A DNA stretch of 8,159 bases from an uncultured Porphyromonas sp. (GTDB lineage: Bacteria > Bacteroidota > Bacteroidia > Bacteroidales > Porphyromonadaceae), in the NCBI GenBank assembly GCA_945875135.1, contig CAMCJO010000088.1:1-8159 (forward strand), in the 5' to 3' direction. The translations under genes were made by a program, and so were the position numbers. Shown piece after piece: positions 1 to 5,622 of this stretch (position 1 is the stretch's first letter; each line of letters opens with the position of its first letter). The notes beneath the pieces are model-generated. The model ran no database searches. It had not been told where the DNA came from and worked only from the letters and a program-made list of their open reading frames with translations.

Positions 1-92
1 TTCCTCCGAGGAATTTTTTCTTCTCCACGTGGGCATTTCGAAATATCCACGTGGAGATCACTTTTCCCCGACACGGCGCCGTTTCGATATAT
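1..92. repeat. Cluster of palindromes, possible interspersed intergenic repeat
   Basis: Three perfect or near-perfect palindromes lie close together. Positions 1-6 and 8-13 are inverted 6-bp arms around one base. Positions 22-32 (TCTCCACGTGG) and 47-57 (CCACGTGGAGA) are perfect 11-bp arms; the 14 bases between them contain a further 10-bp palindrome, ATTTCGAAAT (35-44). Positions 73-82 are the 10-bp palindrome ACGGCGCCGT. TTTCGAAATAT (36-46) recurs with one change at 82-92. A T6 tract (15-20 region) separates the first two palindromes. No gene covers this stretch. The long stem at 22-57 has no T-run directly after it on either strand, so it is a poor intrinsic terminator. It may be a copy of a dispersed repeat family or a protein-binding site, which the window alone cannot show. 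Confidence 0.6.
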
Positions 93-147
93 AGCCAGTT
101 CTAAATTATTGTAGCAATCCAGCGTCAAATTTGCCCAGCCAAGAGCA

Positions 148-196
148 CTAGCACTACTAGCTAACAGCTAACAGCCAACAGCTATACATTAGCGAC
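148..196. repeat. Degenerate 7-bp tandem repeat array (array 1)
   Basis: Units of seven bases follow one another with their T at 155, 162, 169, 176, 183 and 190: TACTAGC, TAACAGC, TAACAGC, CAACAGC, TATACAT, TAGCGAC. The middle three units are nearly identical (core CTAACAG). The phase and the closing TTAGCGA match the array after the permease gene at 7929-7970. It lies in the gene-free region upstream of the promoter at 269-299. Unlike the other two arrays, no gene inside the window ends at its left edge; a preceding rightward gene would have to end before position 1. Confidence 0.65.
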
Positions 197-268
197 AAAC
201 GAGGAGTAGAGAGGTCGATGAGCTCATTATATATAATGCGTCAGCCCTGTTAAAGAGTCTAGTGGGGC

Positions 269-299
269 GTTGTGGCTTCGCTGGAGTTTTGTATCTTTG
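269..299 (+). promoter_or_regulatory. Bacteroidota-type promoter for the TPR protein-uvrB pair
   Basis: The -7 element TATCTTTG (292-299) fits the Bacteroidota consensus TAnnTTTG exactly. A TTG (270-272) sits 19 bases upstream, matching the usual -33 position. Transcription would start near 305-307 and give a leader of about 95 bases before the ATG at 401. It is the only consensus promoter I find upstream of the two-gene group, so it probably serves both the TPR-like gene and uvrB. Confidence 0.7.
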
Positions 300-400
300 G
301 AGATATGAAGGAGATGAGACAGCTCTTCGGGGAGTTCTTTTCTCCAGCTATTCCGCACTGTGGGATAGCTTTCGTTGATAACTAGACAAACAGAGATCGT

Positions 401-1150
401 ATGAGACAGAGACAGATATTGGGACTTTTGCTCTTCGTGCTCATCTTGGGAGCGGGAAGTAGCTGGGCACAGACGGCAGACCAACAGCAGGTCTACGAGG
501 CGTATGTAAAGCGTGACATCAACAGCTGGAAGCGGGTCGTAGACCGTATGCACGCTGAGCCTAACAAGAGCTATGCGCGTATTGCCGAGCTGGTCGAGTA
601 TGAGTACGGCTACATCGCTGAGTGCATGCTGCGCGACAGAAATAATGAGGCGGAGCAGTACCTCAAGCGCTACAAAGCACACGTGGACTACCTCCTAGAG
701 TGTGACTATAAGACCGCCGAGATGACCGCCTACCTATCGGCTTACTACACTTACCGTATCGGCATATCGTGGCTACGTGCTCCGCTGGTGGGCAATAAGA
801 GCATTAGTCTGATGAATCGCTCGATCAAGATGGACCAGCAAAACGCTATCGGCCTGATCCAGCGAGGCAATGCACAGTACTTCGCACCAGCTTTCTTCAA
901 GGGAGATGCTAAGCGGGGAGCTATCGACTACTTTCTTCGTGCTGAGCGTGCGATGGTTTCGCAGGGCAAGAGCAAGGGGTCGTGGCTTTACTTGAGTCTC
1001 CTGATCCAGATTGCCGAGTGCTACGTAGGTGTCGGGGAGCAGACGCAGGCGGAGACGTGGTATCGCAAGGTTATCGCACTAGAGCCTCGGCTCACCTGGA
1101 CACTCGATAGTAAGTACCTAGAGAACAAGCAGAAGCGCGGACAGCATTAG
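401..1150 (+). CDS. Secreted TPR-like protein of unknown function
   Basis: The 249-residue product starts with a classical signal peptide: a basic start (RQRQ), a hydrophobic core at about residues 6-19 and a likely signal peptidase I site after SWA (cleavage near 23/24). There is no cysteine for lipidation, so a soluble periplasmic location is expected. The rest looks helical. Residues about 150-183 and 194-231 read as tetratricopeptide-like helix pairs; the second (around AECYVGVGEQTQAETWYRKVIALEP) fits the TPR pattern well, with G-x-x-x-x-A-x-x-W/Y-Y-x-K-A/V-I-x-L-x-P spacing. TPR folds bind proteins or peptides, but the partner is not evident. The ATG at 401 is chosen because the signal peptide starts there; no Shine-Dalgarno is visible. 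It ends 15 bases before uvrB and probably shares its transcript. I recognise no specific gene name. Confidence 0.85.
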   Translation: MRQRQILGLLLFVLILGAGSSWAQTADQQQVYEAYVKRDINSWKRVVDRMHAEPNKSYARIAELVEYEYGYIAECMLRDRNNEAEQYLKRYKAHVDYLLECDYKTAEMTAYLSAYYTYRIGISWLRAPLVGNKSISLMNRSIKMDQQNAIGLIQRGNAQYFAPAFFKGDAKRGAIDYFLRAERAMVSQGKSKGSWLYLSLLIQIAECYVGVGEQTQAETWYRKVIALEPRLTWTLDSKYLENKQKRGQH

Positions 1151-1165
1151 AGTCGAGTAGGTGCC

Positions 1166-3190
1166 ATGTCCTTCCAACTAACCTCAAAGTATAAGCCGAC
1201 GGGCGACCAACCGGAGGCTATTGCTCAGCTCTCGCAGGGAGTGCGTGATGGGTTGCCTCATCAGACGCTCCTCGGTGTGACGGGTTCGGGCAAGACCTTT
1301 ACTATCGCCAATGTAATTCAGCAGGTGGATCGCCCGACGCTGGTCATCAGCCACAACAAGACGTTGGCAGCGCAGCTGTACAGCGAGTTTAAGGCGTTCT
1401 TCCCCAACAATGCGGTGGAGTACTTCGTCTCCTACTACGACTACTACCAGCCAGAGGCTTATCTGATCAATACGGATACCTATATAGAGAAGGACATGGC
1501 GATCAATGCGGAGCTGGACAAGCTGCGACTACGTGCTACCGCCTCGCTCCTCTCGGGTCGTCGCGATGTGATTGTGGTCGCCTCGGTCTCCTGCATCTAT
1601 GGTATGGCCAATCCGAATGACTTTGAGAATAAGATCATCAAGCTGGAGGTGGGCATGCAGATCGAGCGGGATGCACTGATGCGACGACTGGCGGAGTCTT
1701 ACTATGTCAATAACAAGGCGGACTTCGTGAGTGGCTCCTTTCGAGTGAAGGGAGATACCATCGACATCTTTCCCGCCATCGAGTCCTTCGAGGGGGTTGC
1801 TTACCGCATCGAGCTGTGGGATGACGAGATTGATCGAATTACGATTATTGACCCTGTCTCGGCTGAGAGCCAGGGGACACTGGATAGTCTACGCATCTAC
1901 CCCGCCAACCTCTTTGTGACAACGGAGGATCAGACGCAGCGTGCTATCGTGGAGATCAAAAAGGATCTGGCCGACCGCACGGCAGAGCTGGAGCGCGAGG
2001 GGCATCTCTTTGAGGCGAAGCGACTCTACGAGCGGGTCTCCTACGATCTGGAGATGATCAAGGCGGTGGGCTACTGCTCGGGCATTGAGAACTATTCGCG
2101 TTACTTCGACGGTCGCAAGCCGGGCGAGCGCCCCTTCTGCTTGATGGACTACTTCCCCGACGACTACCTCCTAGTCATCGACGAGAGCCACGTATCGATA
2201 CCGCAGATACGCGCTATGTATGGCGGAGACAAAGCGCGCAAGACCACCTTGGTGGAGTATGGCTTTCGCCTGCCAGCGGCTTTGGACAATAGACCTTTGG
2301 AGTTTAGCGAGTTTGTCAATCTAACCAACCAAGTGATCTACGTCAGTGCCACGCCAGCTGACTACGAGCTCAACATGAGCGAGGGCGTGGTGGTCGAGCA
2401 GGTGATACGTCCCACGGGACTACTAGACCCGCCCATCGAGATCCGCCCCACGGAGCATCAGGTGGACGATCTGATGGAGGAGATCGTCATCCGCACGGAG
2501 CGCAACGAGCGGACGCTCGTCACGACCCTGACGAAGCGCATGGCGGAGGAGCTGAGCGACTACCTCATACGAGCGGGCATCAAGTGCGCCTACATACACA
2601 GCGATGTGGACACGCTAGAGCGTATCCAGATTATGGACAGCCTGCGTGAAGGGGCTTACGATGTCTTGGTCGGGGTCAACCTGCTTCGTGAGGGGTTGGA
2701 CTTTCCCGAGGTGTCGCTCGTGGCAATCCTCGATGCGGACAAGGAGGGTTTCCTGCGCTCGCATCGATCGCTCACGCAGACGGCGGGACGTGCTGCCCGC
2801 AACGTCCACGGGCTGGTCATCTTCTATGCAGACAGCATCACCGACAGCATGCAGGCGACCATTGACGAGACCAACCGCCGCCGTGCTAAGCAGATAGCCT
2901 ACAACGAGGCGCATAACATCACCCCTACGCAGGTGGTGAGCAAGCGAACGAATGCGCTCTCGCAGGAGGGCTATGTAACAACAAAATCCTCGGCACAAGC
3001 CGAAGCTTATGTCGAGGAAGAGATAGCTGTCGCCTCACCTGTCGCTGAGTACCTCACGCAGGACAAGCTCCCAGACCTGATCGAGCAGGTACGCAAGCAG
3101 ATGTATGCCGCTGCCAAGGAGCTTAACTTCGTCGAGGCTGCACGCCTACGCGACGAGATGTATGCCCTGCAGAGTCGACTAGAGGAGTAA
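1166..3190 (+). CDS. uvrB: UvrABC excision nuclease subunit B
   Basis: UvrB is the damage-verifying helicase-like subunit of nucleotide excision repair: it is loaded by UvrA and then recruits the UvrC nuclease. At 674 residues it is full length for the family. Landmarks in order: Walker A GVTGSGKT (37-44); the tyrosine-rich beta-hairpin (about 86-99, YFVSYYDYYQPEAY) that inserts between DNA strands; UvrA-interaction domain (about 150-250); Walker B-type DESH (339-342); the YGFRLP segment (365-370); VSATP (393-397); helicase motif V GVNLLREGLD (503-512); motif VI QTAGRAARN (538-546) with its arginines; and a C-terminal UVR domain (about 635-671) that contacts UvrC. All key motifs are intact. 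The gene follows the TPR-like gene by 15 bases, with at best a weak AGG before the ATG. No uvrA or uvrC is nearby. It converges with holA across 29 bases. Confidence 0.98.
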   Translation: MSFQLTSKYKPTGDQPEAIAQLSQGVRDGLPHQTLLGVTGSGKTFTIANVIQQVDRPTLVISHNKTLAAQLYSEFKAFFPNNAVEYFVSYYDYYQPEAYLINTDTYIEKDMAINAELDKLRLRATASLLSGRRDVIVVASVSCIYGMANPNDFENKIIKLEVGMQIERDALMRRLAESYYVNNKADFVSGSFRVKGDTIDIFPAIESFEGVAYRIELWDDEIDRITIIDPVSAESQGTLDSLRIYPANLFVTTEDQTQRAIVEIKKDLADRTAELEREGHLFEAKRLYERVSYDLEMIKAVGYCSGIENYSRYFDGRKPGERPFCLMDYFPDDYLLVIDESHVSIPQIRAMYGGDKARKTTLVEYGFRLPAALDNRPLEFSEFVNLTNQVIYVSATPADYELNMSEGVVVEQVIRPTGLLDPPIEIRPTEHQVDDLMEEIVIRTERNERTLVTTLTKRMAEELSDYLIRAGIKCAYIHSDVDTLERIQIMDSLREGAYDVLVGVNLLREGLDFPEVSLVAILDADKEGFLRSHRSLTQTAGRAARNVHGLVIFYADSITDSMQATIDETNRRRAKQIAYNEAHNITPTQVVSKRTNALSQEGYVTTKSSAQAEAYVEEEIAVASPVAEYLTQDKLPDLIEQVRKQMYAAAKELNFVEAARLRDEMYALQSRLEE

Positions 3191-3219
3191 CCTGCAAAGT
3201 CTAGAGCGAGAGCGTTCGT

Positions 3220-4269
3220 TTAGTACTTCAGCGCAAAGATCTGCGTCAGGAGGTCTAGGTAGATGGTGCGTGCTGAGGCGTTGACCCCGTGGGCACCCTT
3301 GGCGTCACCATCGGCACGTCGTATGGCGGAGATGATGTTGAGCGTCTGCTGCTTGGAGTAGAGGCGCATGGCCGACTGGTACATGCGTGCCATCGACTCA
3401 TACTTCAGGTTGAGTGCCTCCTGTATGTTTTTCTGACTATTGGACGGCAGGTAGTGCGCTACCATCAGATTGGCAAAGAAGCCGTAGAGCGAAGCAACGA
3501 TCTGCGGTACGGGGTATCGCTTTTCGTCCTCCGCCATGGCGAGTGCTATCTGTAGTGCCTCGTCGTCCTTGCGTCGCTGCACCGCATTGAGCAGGTCGTA
3601 GGGACCGTACTTGCGCGACTTGCTCACCATCTGCTGCACCATAGCACGTGAGATGAGTCCGCCAGCGCCCTTGGCGGGTATGGCGAGCTTTTGCAGCTCC
3701 GAGTAGAGCGTCTCTAGGTCGTATCCGACCCGCTCGATCAGTGTCGAGATCGCTTGCGGAGCCAGCTGCAAGCCTAGCCCCTCAGCCATCCGGATCATCG
3801 CCTCTCTCAGTTCGTTGTCCCGTCTGACGGGTGTCGACTCGATGAGCGCCACCTGCGACTTAAGCGCCTGCGCATTCTTCTTAGCAGCTGCGGGGAGCGC
3901 GTCGTGGTATAATATAAGGAGTGTGGTACCCTCGGCAAAGGTGGTCGCATCGCGGATCAACTCGGCAATGCCGTACGGCTTTTTGAGAACGCTACTCTTC
4001 TTAAGATCCTGCGCATCACGCAAGACGATGAGACGCTTCGGCGCAAACATCGAGAAAGTCTGTGCCTGCTGAAGAACCTCAGGAGCCGTCGTCTCAGAGC
4101 CGAAGTAGACGACCAGCTGGGTCGTGCGCTCCTCCTGAGGAATGTAGTTCTCGACGACCAGCTCCTCTAGGCGATTGATATAGTAGCTCTCCTCTCCGTA
4201 GCCAAGCACGAGGGGCGGGAGCGGTTGACCCGACCGGATCAGGTCACTAATCTGTACGAGTTCAGTCAT
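3220..4269 (-). CDS. holA: DNA polymerase III, delta subunit (clamp loader)
   Basis: The delta subunit opens the sliding beta clamp as part of the clamp-loader complex. The 349-residue product has the usual length and layout. The N-terminal domain opens with GYGEESYYI (23-31), equivalent to the family's G-E-E-x-Y-x-I motif in a degenerate P-loop position, so it is not expected to bind ATP. It continues with a beta-strand region ending in FAPKRLIVLRDAQ (75-87). A helical middle part includes the typical YDLETLYSELQKLAIP stretch (183-198). A C-terminal collar domain (about 215-349) ends at FALKY. The ATG at 4269 lies 18 bases after the stop of the AMP nucleosidase gene on the same strand, which suggests co-transcription. 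Sequence similarity in this family is low, but several family motifs agree. Confidence 0.92.
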   Translation of the reverse strand: MTELVQISDLIRSGQPLPPLVLGYGEESYYINRLEELVVENYIPQEERTTQLVVYFGSETTAPEVLQQAQTFSMFAPKRLIVLRDAQDLKKSSVLKKPYGIAELIRDATTFAEGTTLLILYHDALPAAAKKNAQALKSQVALIESTPVRRDNELREAMIRMAEGLGLQLAPQAISTLIERVGYDLETLYSELQKLAIPAKGAGGLISRAMVQQMVSKSRKYGPYDLLNAVQRRKDDEALQIALAMAEDEKRYPVPQIVASLYGFFANLMVAHYLPSNSQKNIQEALNLKYESMARMYQSAMRLYSKQQTLNIISAIRRADGDAKGAHGVNASARTIYLDLLTQIFALKY

Positions 4270-4287
4270 AGCGATTGTTTATCTCTA

Positions 4288-5064
4288 CTACCAGTCAAAG
4301 ACGATACTCTTCATCTCCTCGGGAGATTGGCGGAGGCTCTCGACGGTGCGGATGCCGAGCTGGAGATGCTGCTCGGCGAAGTGTGCCGTCACGTAGCTAT
4401 CGCTCTCGTCACTCTTGACCCCCTCGGGTGTCATCGGCATATCGCTCACCATCAGGAGAGCGCCCGTCGGGATGCGGTTCGCATAGCCCACCGTAAAGAG
4501 CGTAGCCGTCTCCATATCGATGGCGTCCGCATGGGTCGTGCGCAGGTACTCCTTGAAGCGTTCGTCATGCTCCCAGAGCCGCCTATTCGTCGTGTAGACC
4601 GTCCCTGGCGCATAGGATATGCCCGCCTCGAGGAGCGCATTGCTACAAGCTTTAAGCACATTAAAGGAAGGGAGCGACGGCACCTCACAAGGCATATAGT
4701 CATCGCTCGTACCCTCGCCACGTATCGCCGCAATCGGGAGGACGTAGTCCCCAAGCGTCAGCTGTGACTTGAGCCCGCCACACTTCCCGAGGAAAACCAC
4801 TGCCCGTGGCTCAACCGCCGAGAGCAGATCCATGATCGTCGCCACATTGGGACTGCCCATGCCAATGTGTATCATCGTCATCTCCGCATTGCCACAGTTT
4901 GGCATCGAGGCGCTCTCGCCTAGAATCGGCTCGCCGATCTTCTTGGCAAAAGCTTGCAGGTAGCTCGTGAAGTTGGTCAGGAGTATGTGTGGTGCAAACT
5001 CCGAGAGGCTCCGTGTGGTGTACCTCGTTAACCAATTGGTAGCAATCTCTTTCTTTGTTTTCAT
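4288..5064 (-). CDS. amn: AMP nucleosidase (short Bacteroidota type)
   Basis: The enzyme cleaves AMP to adenine and ribose 5-phosphate in purine salvage. The 258-residue product has the nucleoside phosphorylase fold of the PNP/UDP family and corresponds to the short AMP nucleosidase type of Bacteroidota, lacking the extra N-terminal domain of the ~480-residue E. coli Amn. Motifs seen: GMGSPN (68-73) and GKCGG (93-97) in the phosphate/ribose pocket region, RGEGTSDDY (115-123), the DMETATLF segment (183-190) that contacts ribose in this fold, and VSD (206-208), whose aspartate is expected to take part in N-glycosidic bond cleavage. It probably starts at the ATG at 5064; no Shine-Dalgarno is visible. 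A leftward -7 element (5111-5118) lies about 47 bases upstream. holA follows after 18 bases, an adjacency I recall from other Bacteroidota. The exact substrate (AMP rather than a nucleoside) rests on family resemblance. Confidence 0.88.
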   Translation of the reverse strand: MKTKKEIATNWLTRYTTRSLSEFAPHILLTNFTSYLQAFAKKIGEPILGESASMPNCGNAEMTMIHIGMGSPNVATIMDLLSAVEPRAVVFLGKCGGLKSQLTLGDYVLPIAAIRGEGTSDDYMPCEVPSLPSFNVLKACSNALLEAGISYAPGTVYTTNRRLWEHDERFKEYLRTTHADAIDMETATLFTVGYANRIPTGALLMVSDMPMTPEGVKSDESDSYVTAHFAEQHLQLGIRTVESLRQSPEEMKSIVFDW

Positions 5065-5084
5065 TGGTGGAAATGGTAACTTTG
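5054..5084 (+). promoter_or_regulatory. Bacteroidota-type promoter for the nuclease-ABC group
   Basis: TTTG (5054-5057) is followed after exactly 19 bases by TAACTTTG (5077-5084), a full match to the TTTG-N19-TAnnTTTG consensus. Transcription should begin near 5091, about 28 bases before the ATG at 5119. The -33 element lies inside the first codons of the divergent AMP nucleosidase gene. It likely drives the nuclease-domain gene and, by read-through, the ABC exporter genes. Confidence 0.8.
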
Positions 5085-5118
5085 CACCGTCTAATAGCAG
5101 TAGTGCGAAGCAAAGTTA
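5077..5118. repeat. 9-bp perfect inverted repeat in the divergent promoter region
   Basis: TAACTTTGC (5077-5085) and GCAAAGTTA (5110-5118) are perfect reverse complements separated by 24 bases. Each arm contains a -7 element pointing inward, so the rightward start (~5091) lies left of the leftward start (~5104). The right arm ends one base before the ATG of the nuclease-domain gene. Confidence 0.75.
5111..5118 (-). promoter_or_regulatory. Leftward -7 element for amn-holA
   Basis: On the minus strand, bases 5118 to 5111 read TAACTTTG, an exact TAnnTTTG match and identical to the rightward -7 element. Transcription would begin near 5104 and run into the AMP nucleosidase gene after about 40 bases. 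I see no TTG at the expected -33 distance (around 5138-5142), so the promoter is incomplete by consensus; its upstream part would lie inside the nuclease-domain gene. Confidence 0.5.
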
Positions 5119-5595
5119 ATGAAACCACTCCACTTACCCTCCTACCCTGCTCTCATTGAGGAGCAGTCAGGGCGTTCGGTCATATATGACGTTTATCGTC
5201 AGAGTATGGTCGCGCTAACCCCTGAGGAGTGGGTGCGCCAGCACTTCCTGCACTATCTCACGGATCATCTAGGCTACCCGCGCCTCTCCATACAGGTGGA
5301 GAGCCTCGTCGCCAGCTCCATACGTCAAGACCGCTTTGACGCGATGATCTACGGTCCTGGCGGACGAGTCCTCGCGCTCATCGAGTGCAAAGCGCCCGAG
5401 GTGCCACTCTCTCAAGAGACGGTCAACCAGATCTCGCGCTACAATGCGCACTACCACGCACCGCTCCTGATGATGACCAACGGGCTCACCCACCTCGTCC
5501 TGCAGATAGACTACGCCACCGCCACGGCAAAACCGCTCGCCGAGATACCCTCCTACCAGCGAGCCGTCGACATACTCCAAACCTCAAAAGTCTAA
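5119..5595 (+). CDS. Stand-alone HsdR-N-terminal-type PD-(D/E)XK nuclease-domain protein
   Basis: The 158-residue protein resembles only the N-terminal nuclease domain of type I restriction subunit HsdR (HSDR_N-like). The putative catalytic core is visible: D74 in RFDAMIY, then E89-C-K91 in ALIECKAP, the E-x-K of the PD-(D/E)XK superfamily. A Q-x-x-x-Y motif follows (Q104-ISR-Y108), as seen in HsdR and RecB-like nucleases. There is no helicase domain, no signal peptide, and no HsdM or HsdS gene beside it, so a full restriction system is unlikely here. Such short solitary proteins are common in Bacteroidota, often near holA as here; this is recalled, not checked. The ATG at 5119 lies about 28 bases after the predicted transcription start, without a Shine-Dalgarno. 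Its stop codon TAA is the first TAA of a 7-bp array that leads into the ABC ATPase gene. The true DNA substrate and activity are unknown. Confidence 0.87.
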   Translation: MKPLHLPSYPALIEEQSGRSVIYDVYRQSMVALTPEEWVRQHFLHYLTDHLGYPRLSIQVESLVASSIRQDRFDAMIYGPGGRVLALIECKAPEVPLSQETVNQISRYNAHYHAPLLMMTNGLTHLVLQIDYATATAKPLAEIPSYQRAVDILQTSKV

Positions 5596-5618
5596 TCTCT
5601 AATCTCTAACCTCTAAAG
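5591..5618. repeat. 7-bp tandem repeat at the gene end (array 2)
   Basis: Four heptamers follow directly: TCTAATC, TCTAATC, TCTAACC, TCTAAAG. TAA recurs at 5593, 5600, 5607 and 5614. The first TAA is the stop codon of the nuclease-domain gene; the last unit ends four bases before the ATG of the ABC ATPase. The array fills almost the whole 27-base gap between the two genes. Confidence 0.85.
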
Positions 5619-5622
5619 CCTC

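Noticed and set aside
22..57. Long CCACGTGG stem as an intrinsic terminator
   Set aside because: No uninterrupted T-run follows the stem on either strand. The T6 tract precedes it on the plus strand.
126..133. CAAATTTG as a -7 promoter element upstream of array 1
   Set aside because: The first base differs from TAnnTTTG, and the nearest TTG is only 14 bases upstream, too short for the usual 19-21.
227..682. 151-codon open frame on the minus strand overlapping the TPR-like gene
   Set aside because: It lies mostly antisense to a gene with a clear signal peptide and TPR pattern. Its product shows no recognisable domain and it has no promoter.
2615..2998. 127-codon open frame on the minus strand inside uvrB
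   Set aside because: It covers the conserved helicase motifs V and VI of uvrB, and its composition has no domain signal.
3191..3219. Bidirectional terminator between the convergent uvrB and holA genes
   Set aside because: The 29-base gap shows no convincing stem with a T-run on either strand. Termination must be elsewhere or factor-dependent.
4225..4767. 180-codon open frame on the plus strand antisense to amn and holA
   Set aside because: It is antisense to two well-recognised genes. Its arginine/histidine-rich composition is typical of a shadow frame.
5119..5595. Complete type I restriction-modification system
   Set aside because: No methyltransferase, specificity or helicase part is present. 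The neighbours are an ABC exporter and purine/replication genes.
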